Source: Oenanthe sinensis (Eukaryota; Streptophyta; Magnoliopsida; Apiales; Apiaceae). Taken from it: a DNA stretch of 64,000 nucleotides. The stretch is taken from positions 25,245,001-25,309,000 of the forward strand of contig CM053806.1 of NCBI GenBank assembly GCA_028671895.1, in the 5' to 3' direction. This document shows, one piece after another, positions 10,767-22,320 of the stretch (position 1 is its first letter; each line of letters starts with the position of its first letter). The position numbers were made by a program, and so were the translations under genes. The notes beneath the pieces are model-generated. The model was not told the DNA's origin. It did no database searches and saw only the letters and a list, made by a program, of their open reading frames with translations.

Positions 10767-12330
10767 AATGTTAGGGACACAGAAATGGGTAGGGAACGAC
10801 GTGAATTCCACTCTCTTCTATTTATTATTATTACTTTTTATGAGATTATATTTACTTCTCCCTCGTCAATAAGATATACTCTGATAGTACTGTCATGTTA
10901 GTTGTTTTTTTTTTTTTTTTTTGTTTCTTTCGTTTATGGATATTATTTTTTATTAATTTATGCGTTCATATAGTTCCTACAAATTTTATATTTTTACTGT
11001 TTTCTTATTATATAATTTTTTTGCTGAAATAATATTTTTTAATTTAGTTGTATTCCAAAATTATTAATACATTTTAACATATATATGTTATCTTAAAGAT
11101 ATATTTTAATATAATATTTTATATATACACAAAAGAATGTAATATAATATATATGTTACATATATATTATTTTATATACAATTCGATACTTAAAAGAAAG
11201 AATATAGTACATATATATGAAATTAATATATATCAGATAATATTGTTTTGTGTATATAAAAAATATTAAATTAAAATTTTATATTTAAATTATGATACAT
11301 ATAATAAAATGTATTAATAATTTTGAAGTATCAATTTAAAACCATATAATTCACTTAACATACTATATATATAAGAAGAAATCAGTAAATAATTAAACAA
11401 TATATAAATTAATAAAACATTTACCCAGGAAAAGAACATTAGAAAAATGAAAAAAATATAATAACAACTAATATTACTATTAACAAAATAAGGTAAACGT
11501 CAATTAAGAAAAACTAATACTCCATGCTGTATTAAACAAATGATGGTGGAGTCCAGCTAATAAAAAATATTAGTAATAAATAGAATAGAGTGGAATCCAC
11601 GTCATTCTGTAAAATTTTCTGTACTCATTTCCGGGTACCTAGCATTACTCAATACTCCTTACTGTGTCAAACAAAAGATAGTGGAGTCCAGCTAATAAAA
11701 AGTATTAGTAATAAATAGAATAGAGTGGAATCCACGTCATTCTGTGAAATTTTCTGTACTCATTTCTGGGTACCTAGCATTACTCAATACTCCATACTGT
11801 ATTAAACAAAAGATGGTGGAGTCCAGCTAATAAAAAGTATTTGTAATAAATAGAAGAGAGTGGAATCCACGTCATTCTGTGAAATTTTCTGTACTCATTT
11901 CCCGGGTACCTAGCATTACTCAATACTCCATACTGTATTAAACAAAAGATGGTGGAGTCCAGCTAATAAAAAGTATTAGTAATAAATAGAATAGAGTGGA
12001 ATCCACGTCATTCTGTGAAATTTTCTGTACTCATTTCTGGGTACCTAGCATTACTCAATACTCCATACTGTATTAAACAAAAGATGGTGGAGTCCAGCTA
12101 ATAAAAAGTATTTGTAATAAATAGAAGAGAGTGAAATCCACATCATTCTGTGAAATTTTCTGTACTCATTTCTGGGTACCTAACATTACTCAATACTCCA
12201 TACTGTATTAAAAAAAAGATGGTGGAGTCCAGCTAATAAAAAATATTAGTAATAAATAGAAGAAAATGGAATCCACATCATTCTGTGAAATTTTCTGTAC
12301 TCATTTCTGGGCACCTAACATTACTCATAA
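10767..12330. mobile_element. Non-autonomous TIR element with tandemly repeated right end
   Basis: Left end AATGTTAGGGACACAGAAAT (about 10767), then CGTGAATTCCACTCTCTTCT, is the inverted counterpart of the right end (GAATCCACATCATTCTGTG ... ATTTCTGGGCACCTAACATT, to about 12325). The right arm is amplified into six 135-bp units; the left arm is a single copy. The middle (10.9-11.5 kb) is extremely AT-rich with local palindromes. Long TIRs with sub-terminal repeats suggest a MULE- or hAT-type non-autonomous element. I could not settle a TSD, so exact ends and superfamily are uncertain. Confidence 0.6.
11517..12330. repeat. Tandem array, 6 x 135 bp
   Basis: The phase marker TCCATACTGTATTAAAC (or variants) starts at 11521, 11656, 11791, 11927, 12062 and 12197, giving periods of 135, 135, 136, 135 and 135. 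Each unit carries GGTGGAGTCCAGCTAATAAA, GTGGAATCCACGTCATTCTG and GGGTACCTAGCATTACTC. Units differ by scattered substitutions; the outer ones are the most diverged, as expected from unequal crossing over. Confidence 0.95.
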
Positions 12331-12495
12331 ATATAACAATATATGAGGTATGGCATATAGACTAACATGGTAGGTCCTAAAGAAAAATCAAACTTAACAA
12401 CTGCCGCCTGCCTCTAATAATAGAGTAAGCACTTGGACTGTCAAAAACACGACTCAGCAAGTATTTTTTCTATAAACACAATAGCTTTGTAACAC

Positions 12496-12503
12496 TATAA
12501 ATA
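12496..12503 (+). promoter_or_regulatory. TATA box of the plus-strand SAUR
   Basis: TATAAATA 112 bp upstream of the ATG at 12608. The promoter left between the tandem array (ends about 12330) and the ATG is only about 280 bp. Confidence 0.7.
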
Positions 12504-12607
12504 TATGCAATTAACTTCACCTCATAGTACAGCTTTCTAACTACATATCCGCAGCAGATCAATACTTTCAAAGAGCCGAAAATCGATCTTAAATTTTCTG
12601 CGAAATC

Positions 12608-12901
12608 ATGGGAATTCAGTTGCCTTGCATGTTTGCGAGTCTAAAGCAAGCAAGTAAACTGAACTTGCGGTGTAAAAATCATTTATATAGCGTTCCGAAA
12701 GGTTTTGTGGCAGTTTATGTAGGCGAAACTGAGAAGAAACGCTATGTAGTACCTGTAAGTTACCTGAATCATGCTTCGTTCCAAGAGTTGTTGCTTCGTG
12801 CAGAGAAAGAGTTTGGCTTTGATCATCCTATGGGAGGTTTAACTATTCCTTGTAGTGAAGATATCTTTGTTGATCTCACTACTAGGATACTTGTTGTTTG
12901 A
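12608..12901 (+). CDS. SAUR: SAUR family auxin-induced protein
   Basis: Intact intronless ORF of 97 residues. A short variable N-terminus (MGIQLPCMFASLKQASKLNL) is followed by the SAUR core: VPKGFVAVYVGETEKKRYVV (about 29-48), PVSYLNHASFQELLLRAEKE (49-68), FGFDHPMGGLTIPCSED (69-85). It ends in a hydrophobic tail, TRILVV. The GFDHPMGG and VPKGF motifs place it in the SAUR21/ARG7-like clade of growth-promoting SAURs. The first ATG fits the TATA box at 12496. It shares MGI, the core and TIPC with the minus-strand SAUR at 8332 but differs in linker length, so they are paralogues and not a recent duplicate pair. The repeat array just upstream may alter its regulation. Confidence 0.95.
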   Translation: MGIQLPCMFASLKQASKLNLRCKNHLYSVPKGFVAVYVGETEKKRYVVPVSYLNHASFQELLLRAEKEFGFDHPMGGLTIPCSEDIFVDLTTRILVV

Positions 12902-13072
12902 TGTAAAAGATAGATGAAACAAATTCTTTATAAATTTTTGATAGGCAATGTAAAACAATGTTTAGTGATTCTCCACCACCATAATACATTTGTGGGTTGA
13001 GTGAGTAAATATATTAATAAACTTTTGTTACGGTATTAATTATTCTACGCTGCTGGTTACACGTATATAATA

Positions 13073-13319
13073 CTCTCTCTGGTCCTATTTATAGGTCGTT
13101 TGACTTTTTACACGTAATTTTATGTGTTTTACCGCATATGCTTGGACCGCATAGCTAGAATTAATATTTTTTAAATTTTCTTTTTGTGAATTAAAATTTA
13201 AATATTATATTTTTATTCAGAAAAAGAAAATTTAAAAAATATCAATTCTAACTATATGGTCAAAACTCCTAAAGTTGCGTGTAAAAAGTCCAGTGATCTA
13301 TATAAAGGACCAGAAGGAG
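13073..13319. mobile_element. Stowaway-like MITE
   Basis: CTCTCTCTGGTCCTATTTATA at the left end (first 20 bases) against TATATAAAGGACCAGAAGGAG at the right end, flanked by TA (13071-13072; 13320-13321). Inner arms (ATAGCTAGAATTAATATTTT and AAAATATCAATTCTAACTAT) also pair, so the whole 247 bp can fold on itself. It lies about 170 bp downstream of the SAUR stop codon. Confidence 0.85.
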
Positions 13320-13321
13320 TA

Positions 13322-14083
13322 TTTATTAAGCTAGCTAGCTCTAAAATCAGTTGTATAGAATTTGTCAAAAGTTTAATTAGAGACTTTTGTTCATGCTCAA
13401 CTTTGATTATGGTTTAGATCTATAATATAGTATTGTAGATAGAGTTCGATTGTAAAACTGAGATAGGCTTGATACGTGGTTATCAATTCTTGACAGGTTG
13501 ACATGTGTATATGTCTGGCTTTATAGAAAATTAAAGTATGTGCGTAATCCATAGGGTCCCACAAGCTTCGCCAGTTTCTATGGTTTGCTATGTCCGTTCT
13601 AAAACAGTAAGAGTCATTTCATACATCTGAATAAAAAATTTCTGAATAATTTGAATGAATTGGCAATCTGAATGATTAGTGAATAATATTGTTTCGCTAG
13701 GTCCCTAAGAGCAAAGAACCAAAATGTGCTCTTGGATTCAAAACTAGTGGTCTCTAGCTAGAATAAATCAGGATTACGGATTAAAGGGAAAAAAGATAAT
13801 GAAATATGTAAATCTGGTGAGGGCATTAAGATGAATGCATGGTCGAATATATAATTCTCCAAGAAGATACCATGAAGGCTGATGCTCAATCACAACTTGC
13901 TCCATAAGAAATAAAAGACTACTGCAGGAAAGTCAACGTAGAGGTGCTAAAACATCTAAGCATCGATACCAAACTAGTCAACCCATTCATCGGTCAGGGA
14001 AGCTGTTGGCCGGATTGACCCGATCGATACATACTTAAATAATTGACGGATTCGTCGAACCCTGAAGAAGCTAGATGGCTAGT
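13322..14083. other. Intergenic spacer
   Basis: No gene, element end or array recognised. Confidence 0.5.
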
Positions 14084-14088
14084 CGTTC

Positions 14089-14766
14089 TGTTAGAAAATG
14101 GAAAGTTTGAGGCACTTTTCAGATGTGCTCTTAATGTAATTTCCGAAAACTAACGTATGAAGGTTGTTCCCTGATATGAGGACTTCAACTTTTATATTTA
14201 GATCTAAGACATTTTCTTAGTGAAATTCATAATTATATGTAGGCAAAGTTGCTAGTTTGAAATGTTTTATTTCTTATATACCACATCGAAAAGAATATAA
14301 ACATTGCAACTTGTTTTGTCTATATATAGAAGGCTTAGCTTGAGTTTTAGAAATAATCATCGGTGCCTACCTCGCATACATCTATAAGGTGCATAGGTTC
14401 TTTTGGGCGAACTGAGGTGCTTGTCGCTGTTGATCTCTGCCATGTTTGTGACCGGATTGATCTGTGCTGTTTTATCCTGGAAGCGATATTGCTGCAACCC
14501 ATCACAACGTAAATGGGGCAATAATCTCTTCAAGAGCAGTCAAGACTTCTCTAAGGCTTGACGACTCAGCTATTCTGTTATGCTCATTCAGAGTTATAGA
14601 GCTTCTGTTTGAGCTAAGTGTTCTATCTTTTTCTCTTGTCTTACAGTCTTTAATTATTTATTTTTTGTTTTGACTTTGTGTTTGTTTCGTTATTTGGTTA
14701 ATTGCCTGTTCTTGTTAATTGTTATATAACTGTCCCATTGTTGCGTTTAGTTAAATATAATCAACA
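14089..14766 (+). repeat. 5' LTR of Copia A
   Basis: Starts TGTTAGAAAATGG and ends ATAATCAACA. The next bases, ATCTTGAAGAGATT, do not match the usual initiator-Met primer site TGGTATCAGAGC, so the primer tRNA is unclear. Confidence 0.95.
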
Positions 14767-14806
14767 ATCTTGAAGAGATTAATTGTTGTATTTGTTAATT
14801 AACAAG

Positions 14807-15740
14807 ATGGTTAACGAAACTATAACTACTAATGTTGCTATTGCTAATAATGGTTCTGGTGGTACTGCAACCATTAATTGGACCACGTACCGTTTTCCAA
14901 AACCAATTGATTTGTCAGGGATGCCTGATAAATTCGGTGGGGGTGTTGGTTTTCTCGTTGGCAGAAAAAGATGAAACTGTGGCTAACGGTAAAGGGTCTA
15001 TGGTCGGTAGTGCAGTATGAGAAGTCAATTGTTGATCAGGAGAATGCTGACTCTGTTTAGGTTTATACAATGTGGGAAGAAAAGGATGGGGTGGCTAGGG
15101 CTGCAATCTTGACAGCTTTAGCGAACACTCTGTTCGATGTTTACTCATCAGATTCCTACAATGCTAAGCTCTTATGGGAGAAGCTAGACCAAACCCACAA
15201 TACTGACTCACAGGGTCTGAAAAAGTATTATGTGGCATAGTTTCTTGATTTTAAACTGGCGGATACTAAATCCATGACTGAATAGGTGCATGAGTTTGAG
15301 ATGTTAGTTCATGCTTTAAAGGAGTCCGAATGGACTTACCTGAAAAGTTTCAGGTTATGTCTGTGATTGAAAAGCTCCCGAAGTCTTGGAAAGAGTTTTC
15401 TCTCTCCCTAAAGAGACAGAAAGGAAAGATCACGTGGACTAATTTGATGTTGGACATCTCAGTACAGGAGCAACATAAGTCCAAACAAGGACATGTGATG
15501 CCTTCTGAACATGCTAGTAGTTCGAAGGTGAATGTAGTGACTGTTAGTAAGAAAAGAAAAGAATTTACTATAAAGGATAACACTAATTCGAATGACAAGA
15601 ACAAGACTAAGAAACCAAAGACAAACAAACCATGTTGGTCTTTTGGACAGGTTGGTCATTGGAGCAAGGATTGTCCTGTAAAGAAAGCAAAGAAAGCTGA
15701 TGTGGTTGCTCAAGCAAACACTATGCTTGGAGCTGAAACC
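14807..15740 (+). pseudogene. Copia A gag
   Basis: Starts ATG at 14807 (MVNETITTNVAIANN). After a frameshift near 14960 the Copia capsid motifs resume (MWEEKDGVARAAILTALAN, LWEKLDQTHNT, EFEMLVHALKESE), with stops at about 15058, 15238 and 15283. The last part (from 15330) includes VMSVIEKLPKSWKEF and a basic linker. The zinc knuckle reads CWSFGQVGHWSKDC: the second Cys of the CX2CX4HX4C pattern is Phe, which should abolish zinc binding. Gag would package the RNA into virus-like particles. Confidence 0.9.
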
Positions 15741-18700
15741 ATTGATGGGCCTATGGCTAACATGGTTATTGGTGAAGCATCTACTTCTGTAACCAATGAC
15801 GAGTATGTTACCTACAACCCTATACTACTTTCTACTTATCTGTCAAATGAATGGTTGATTGATACTGGAGCTAATGTACATATTTGTACTGATATTACTC
15901 TGTTTGTATCCTATCAATAGATTCAAGGCATGACAGTGATGATGGGGAATGCTAGTGCTGCTCAAGTACTTGAAGTAGGAAACGTGGACCTGAAATTTGC
16001 TTTTGAGCGTGTTCTATCTCTTACTAGAGTGCATCATGTTCCTGACATTCGTAGAAATATAATAAGTGGAAGCTGTTTAGTTAGAAATGGTTTCGAACTT
16101 TCTTTGAAATGTAATAAAGTTGTCATTACATATACTGGTATTTTTTTGTCAAAGGTTACTTGTCTGATGGATTGTTTTTAATAAATGTGGAGCCTGCTTT
16201 GGGTAGTTTTATTAATGATAATGTTGTTCCTTCTGTTAATTATGTTGAATCATCCAATTTATGGCATTCACATCTTGGTCATCTAAATTTTGGTGATATA
16301 AAGAATATGATGAATTTAGAGTTGATTCCAAAGCATGTCATTGAAAAGAAATCTAAATGTCAAGTATGTATGCCTGCTAAACAAACTAGGAAACCCTTTT
16401 ATAATGTTGTTAGGGATTTAGAAGTACTAGAATTAGTACACACAGAGATATGTGAATTTAGTGGTGCTTTGACTAGGGATAATAAAAGATATTTCATTAC
16501 CTTTATAGATGATTGTAATAGATATTGTTATGTTTATTTACCTAAACATAAAGATGAAGCACTTGAAAAATTCATTATATTCAAAACTGAAGCTGAAACT
16601 CAAACTGGTAAAGTACTTAAACGTTTGAGATCCGATAGAGGTGGTGAGTACACGAGTACCTCGTTTGATAAATTTTGCAAAAGCAATGGTATAGTTCATG
16701 AGATAACTCTACCCTACACACCTGAGTCTAATGGGGTGGCAGAATGAAAGAATAGAACTTTTAAAGATATAATTAACAGTATACTTAGTAATTCTGGCTT
16801 GCCTAATACATGTGGGGAGAAGCTTTGAATACGGCTTGCCATATTCTGAACAGAGTCCCTCTGAAACATATGGACAAGACATCTTATGAATTATGGAAAG
16901 ACAAAAAGTCTAGTTTAAAGTATCTTCGTGTGTGGGGGTGCCTTAAAAAGGTTCTTGTCCCAAAACATAAGAGAAAGAAACTAGGACCCAAAACTGTTGA
17001 TGCTATCTTTCTGGGCTATATTGAAACCACAACTGCTATGAGATTTTTAGTACTAAAATCTGACATAGATGGAATTGTGACTAACACTATAGTTAAATTT
17101 TGTGATGCAACGTTCTTTGAGGAAGTGTTCCCTATGAAGACTGGTATACCTCAGAGTATGACTGATGATGATCCTACTCGTACATCTAGTTTCATTCCTG
17201 ATCATGTGGAAATGATGACAAATGTGGGGGTAGATCTTAGCAGTAGCTCTACTCATAATGAAGTAGAGGAACCTAGAAAGAGTAAGCGTACTAAGGTTGT
17301 CAAGGACTTTGGAAGTGATTTTATCACTTACAATGTCGATGATGAGCCTTTGACCTTTTAAAAAGCCATGGACTCTGCAGAATCAAGGCATTGGAAAGGC
17401 GCTGTGAAGAGTGAAATGGATTCTAGTGTCTCTAATGGGACATGAAAATTAGTTGATCTCCCTCCTGGGTGTACTACTATAGGATGCAAATGGATTTTGA
17501 AAAGGAAATTGAAACCGGATGGCTCAATTGATAAGTATAAGGACATGCTAGTTGCCAAGGGCTTTAGGCAAAGGGAAGGAATTGATTACTTTGATACTTA
17601 CTCTTCAGTTGCTAGAATGACAACAATTAGAATGCATGTAGCATTGGCTTCCGTACACGGTATTATCATCCATCAAATGGATGTAAAGACAGCTTTTCTT
17701 CATGATGATTTTGAAGAAGAGATTTATATGGATTAACCTGAGGGATTTGTTGCATCTGATAACGAATGAAAGTGTGTAAATTAGTCAAATCTATCTACGG
17801 CCTGAAACAAGCTCCTAGAGACTGGCATAAAAAGTTTGATGAAATAATTTTAGCTTCTGAATTTTTAGTTAATGAAAGTGACAAGTGTGTCTACTATAAG
17901 GTTATAGGTAATATGAGTATTGTGTTATGCCTGTATGTTGATGATATTTTGTTGTTTGGAACCAATATTGAGATTATTAACGAGACAAAAAATTTCTTGA
18001 AGAGGCATTTTGAAATGAAAGATATGGGTGATGCTAGTGTGATTCTTGGTATCAAGCTGACTCAATCAGCTGATGGAATAACCTTATCACAATCTCATTA
18101 TATAGAGAAATCTATACTTGAGAAATATGGTTATTCAAATTGTAGAATCGCAAGCACCCCATATGATTCAAAAGTTACTCTGGTCAAGAATAAGTCAAGA
18201 GTTCCTGTGTCTCAGTTAAGGTATTCTCCGATTATTGGGAGTTTGCAGTATCTTGCTAATGGTACTAGAGCACACATTTCTTATTCTGTGTCTAAGTTAG
18301 CGAGATATACGAGCTGTCCAAACAAGACTCATTGGGAGGCTCTTGACAGAATTCTTAGATATATGAAAGGTACGATATACCTTGGGTTGCACTATAGGAG
18401 ACGTCCTGGTGTACTTGAAGGTTATAATGATGCGAGTTGGATAGCTAAGAAATCTGGTTCTAATGGAGTGACTGGATATGTGTTTACCTTAGCGGGTGGA
18501 GCAATATCCTGGAAGTCTTCTAGACAGACTTTAGTTACTCGGTCTACTTTTGAGGCTGAGTTGTGTGCATTAGATGCCACGGGGACGGAGGCTGAATGGT
18601 TACATGGACTTATGTCGGTATTACCTATAGTAAGCAAACCACTTCCTACTATTGCTGTTCATTGTGATAGCCATACAACTATCGACAAGATCAGTAGTAG

Positions 18701-18923
18701 AAAGTATAACGCAAAGACAAAGAGACACATCCAAGTTAGACTGAAGTCTATAAGGAGTTTAGTGTCTGATAGGGTCATGGCTATAAAGTTCATTGGAACT
18801 CAAGATAATATAGCTGATACTTTAACTAAAGGGCTTGAACATGTTGTAGTCCTCAAGACGAGATTGGGGATGGGACTGACAACCCATTTTGAGTCATCAG
18901 CAACAGGAACCCAATACAACTAA
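15741..18923 (+). pseudogene. Copia A pol (protease, integrase, RT, RNase H)
   Basis: Protease: WLIDTGANVHICTD with the DTG triad at about 15860. Integrase: LWHSHLGHL and CQVC zinc-binding residues intact; LVHTEICEF has Glu where the first catalytic Asp is expected; RSDRGGEY holds the second Asp; NGVAE is followed by a stop at about 16745. Reverse transcriptase: HQMDVKTAFLHDDFEEEIYM, a stop at 17734, SIYGLKQAPRDWHKKF, CLYVDDILLFG. RNase H: GYNDASWIAKKSGS, TRSTFEAELCALDA, HCDSHTTID. The end NIADTLTKGLEHV is usual for Copia pol. The last 385 codons (17766-18923) are uninterrupted. Stops at 15918, 16745, 17359, 17443 and 17734 and a frameshift near 16160 kill it. Confidence 0.95.
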
Positions 18924-19449
18924 GAGGAGATCCCTTGAAGTGTATTCAATGTGGTAATAACAAGCTATGAGGGTGATTCGGTAGTACCTCTACTACATAT
19001 CAATATAATCACATATCTGAGTCTTTCCCTTATAAACCGCAAGAGGTACTATTACTACAAGTATAGCAAGGGTTAATTGAACTCTAAATGGGGTCAAGTC
19101 ATAAGACGAGATGGTAGCAGTACATTTTTGGAGATGCCCAACTAAGCGAATGTTATTGTGAGGTCGCAATTAAAGGGAATGGTTGTTCCTCGAAACATTC
19201 GACGAACATGATTGAGACATGCCCATTAACGTCTCAAGCCGTAGATCAACACCATAGCCTTTGATTTGTCATCGTCTATGGAGTGTGGTTACACCAAACG
19301 GATAAAGATTCAAGGTGAAACATTCCATCCATATCCGGTAGCCATCGAAGTAGAGGACTTAGGAGGGTTCAAATCCGGAAGGGTATCGACTCTGAAAAAC
19401 AAGTCATGAATAGAATTTGATATGCATTTATATATGAATTGTGGGGGAT
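18924..19449 (+). other. Copia A 3' untranslated region and polypurine tract
   Basis: Non-coding. TGTGGGGGAT just before the 3' LTR (19440-19449) is the plus-strand priming polypurine tract. Confidence 0.75.
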
Positions 19450-20127
19450 TATTAGAAAATAGAAAGTTTGAGGCACTTTTTATATGTGCTCTTCATGTAA
19501 TTTCCGGAAACTAACATATGGAGGTCGTTCCCTAATATAAGGATTTCAACTTTCATGTTTGGATCTAAGACATTTTTTTAGTGGAATCCATAATTATATA
19601 TAGGCAAAGTTGGTAGTTTGAAATGTTTTATTTCTTATATACCACATCGAAAAGAATATAAACATTGCAACTTGTTTTGCCTATATATAGAAGGCTTAGC
19701 TTGAGTTTTAAAAATAATCCTCGGTGCCTACCTCACATACATCTATAAGGTGCATAGGTTCTTTTGGGCGAACTGATGTGCTGGTCACTGTTGATCTCTA
19801 CCGTGTTTGTGACCGGATTGATCTGTGCTGTTTTATCCTGAAAGCGATATTGCTGCAATCCATCACAACGTAAGTGGGGCAATAATCTCTTCAATAGCAG
19901 TCAAGACTTCTCTAAGGCTTGACGACTCAGCTATTCTATTTTATTCATTCAGAGTTACAGAGCTTCTGTTTGAGCTAAGTGTTCTTTTTTTTTTTCTTAT
20001 TTTATAATCTTTAATTATATATTTTTTGTTTTGCCTTCGTGTTTGTTTCGTTATTTGGTTAATTGTCTGTTCTTGTTAATTGTTATATAACTGTCCCATT
20101 ATTGCGTTTAGTTAAATATACTCAACA
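19450..20127 (+). repeat. 3' LTR of Copia A
   Basis: Same length as the 5' LTR (678 bp), ends CTCAACA, followed by TSD CGTTC. Confidence 0.95.
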
Positions 20128-20132
20128 CGTTC

Positions 20133-20962
20133 AAGATAAACCCTTATGAACGAGATGCTATGCCAACAATTTTATAGATGTGCATTCTTACCTAAAATGT
20201 TTAGGACCAACCAAAGCAACTTAAGCCTTAAAGAGAGGTACAAGAAGGAATTCGTGGATAACATAATTTACGGAGTATAAGGTCGTTAGCCCACAAGGTT
20301 TCTCGATTCAAATTTTATTGGCCAACGCAGTTGGTAGACACACGAGAGTGTGTAAGGAGGTGTGAACGTTGTCCTTATACACCCCATTAGCAATGCAAGC
20401 AAAGGAGATGTTAACATCCATCAATTCCTCAATTCTATTTATCATTGAGGTATATATATCCTAGGGACTTTCCCCTAGCAAGTGAGCTGATAAAATTTCT
20501 TAGTGGCAATAGATTAATTACTTCAAAAAGTGAATTATTTAAGAAAAACCCTTGGCTCATACAACTTAACCTAGCTAGTTCTTATTGAAAAATATCATGT
20601 TTTGATTTGGTACACAAATGATTCTAGGTATAGATAATGGAAGCATAAATATTGTAGTTTTTAAATTTAAAAACTAACCAACTTGTAATGAATAAATACT
20701 AGCTTATATTCCGCGCGATGTACGGATCGAATGGTTTAATGTTTTCTATATAAGTTGAATATATTTTTATTTTTATAATAATAATTTAAATTTTATTTAA
20801 TGTTATACGTATATATTTTATATAATTTTTTTGTATTTTAATAAGATAATGTTTGTATTTTTTTGTTTAGAGATGTGTTTTATTTAGGAGATTAAAATGT
20901 TTATTTGTATTTTAATAAGATAATGTTTGTATTTTTTATGAGAAGCCCAATAATTAAACAAA
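20133..20962. other. Spacer with no recognised feature
   Basis: AT-rich. TTCCGCGCGATGTACGG near 20710 stands out as GC-rich and may mark the end of an undefined repeat; not proven. Confidence 0.4.
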
Positions 20963-21414
20963 GGGAGCTACTCTAGTGAGAACATATTAAAATTAGAAAT
21001 TAGAACCAATTAAACTCAATATTTAAAACCCAACCCAGTATTTTAAAAAACCCAGCCCAACCCAATATTTTAAAAAGAGGGATACGAAAATAAAAACACA
21101 GTCACACAACTTTAACTCTCCCGCTTCAATATTCATCAAACCCACTTCATCAAACCCACTTAAACAAACATTCATCAAATATTCGCTCAAAACCGACTCG
21201 AATTACTAATCGTAAGTTTGCAATCTTCAAATTTAGACTCAAATTAAAGATTTTATGTATATATTTGATTGCATGTTATTTGATGATTCAATCACTATTT
21301 TCATACTTGTAATCATCAGTTTTTGATTCAAATCAACAAGTTTATGTATATAAAAACACATTCTATGTTGTTTACACTTGAATTGTTGATTTGATATTTG
21401 AAATCCTGTTGTTT

Positions 21415-22145
21415 GGACTAGCATCGTGTAATTATACATATATTTTGTAGTTGCGTTGTACAAATTAGGGTTCTATGCTTTTGAACACATTAAAAACTGA
21501 TTTCGATTATGCAATACTCTTTTTTGGACTGGAATCGCGTAATTTAAGCATAAATTTTGCAGTTGCGTAGTAGAAATTAGGGTTCTATGCTCTTGAACAC
21601 TTTAAAAGATGATTTCGATTGTGCAACACTCTTGTTTAGATTGGAATCACCTGATTTAACCATATATTTTGCAATCGCGCAGTAGATATTATGGTTCTTT
21701 GCTGTTGAACACTTTAAAAACTAATTTCGAATGTGCAATACTCTTGTTTAGACTAGAAACATATAATTTAAGCATATAATTTGTAGTTGCGCAATAGATA
21801 TTAAGTTTCTTTGTTATTGAATACTTTAAAAATTGATTTCAATTATGTAATACTCTTTTTTAGATGGGAATTATCTAATTTAAGCATATATTTTGTATTT
21901 GTGCAGTAGATATTATGGTTCTTTGCTGTTAAACACTTTAAAAACTAATTCCGAACATATAATACTCTTGTTTAGATTGGAATGACCTAATTTAAGCATA
22001 TATTTTGCACTTGCACAGCAAATATTCCGGTTCTATGCTCTTGAACACTTTAAAAATTTATTTCGATTATGCAATACTCTTGTTGGACTGAAATATCGTA
22101 ATTTATTCATATATTTTACAGTTGCGTAGTAGAAAATAGGGAAAT
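21415..22145. repeat. Tandem array, about 6.5 x 112 bp
   Basis: The marker GGACT/AGATT-GGAAT starts at 21415, 21526, 21638, 21750, 21862, 21974 and 22085 (periods 111-112). Units share TTTAAGCATATATTTTGCAGT, GTAGAAATTAGGGTTCTATG (first 20 bases each), TTGAACACTTTAAAAA and GATTTCGATTATGCAATAC. Units have diverged appreciably, so the array is old. Confidence 0.92.
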
Positions 22146-22152
22146 TCTAGTC

Positions 22153-22320
22153 TATATTGGCAATAAATTAGTTTTGGGAAGTATGATCTATTTTATTTGG
22201 CAGGAGAGGAATCTCAGAGTTTTTAAATCTCAAAACAGGTCGATAGCTCAAGTCAGTGCTCTAATTGAAGAAGTATTGAAGTATAAGATCATGGGATTGA
22301 AAATCAAGTATAACAGTTGA
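22153..22320 (+). pseudogene. LINE (non-LTR retrotransposon) ORF2 C-terminal fragment
   Basis: Open frame reading YIGNKLVLGSMIYFIWQERN, then LRVFKSQNRSIAQVSALIEE and ending KIKYNS-stop. The YFIWQERN(x)RxF block and Ile/Leu-rich tail are typical of the extreme C-terminus (zf-RVT region) of plant L1-type reverse transcriptases. Only about 55 residues remain, directly after the 112-bp array. The following bases would be the element's 3' UTR; no poly(A) end was located. Confidence 0.65.

Larger units (their letters stand above)
14089..20127 (+). mobile_element. Complete Copia LTR retrotransposon A (6.0 kb, inactive)
   Basis: Two LTRs of 678 bp (14089-14766; 19450-20127) with ends TG...CA (the 3' copy begins TA by mutation), flanked by the 5-bp TSD CGTTC at 14084-14088 and 20128-20132. 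The interior has gag, protease, integrase, RT and RNase H in that order, the Copia order. Many stops and at least one frameshift make it defective. The LTRs differ at many sites (roughly 20 in the first 190 bp), so it is older than the nest at 25-46 kb. Confidence 0.97.

Noticed and set aside
11517..12330. Regularly spaced repeats resembling a CRISPR array
   Set aside because: Units are contiguous 135-bp copies without unique spacers, in a plant genome; it is an expanded terminal repeat.
20697..20962. Helitron terminus near TTCCGCGCGATGTACGG
   Set aside because: No TC start, no CTRR end with hairpin and no Rep/helicase sequence could be shown.
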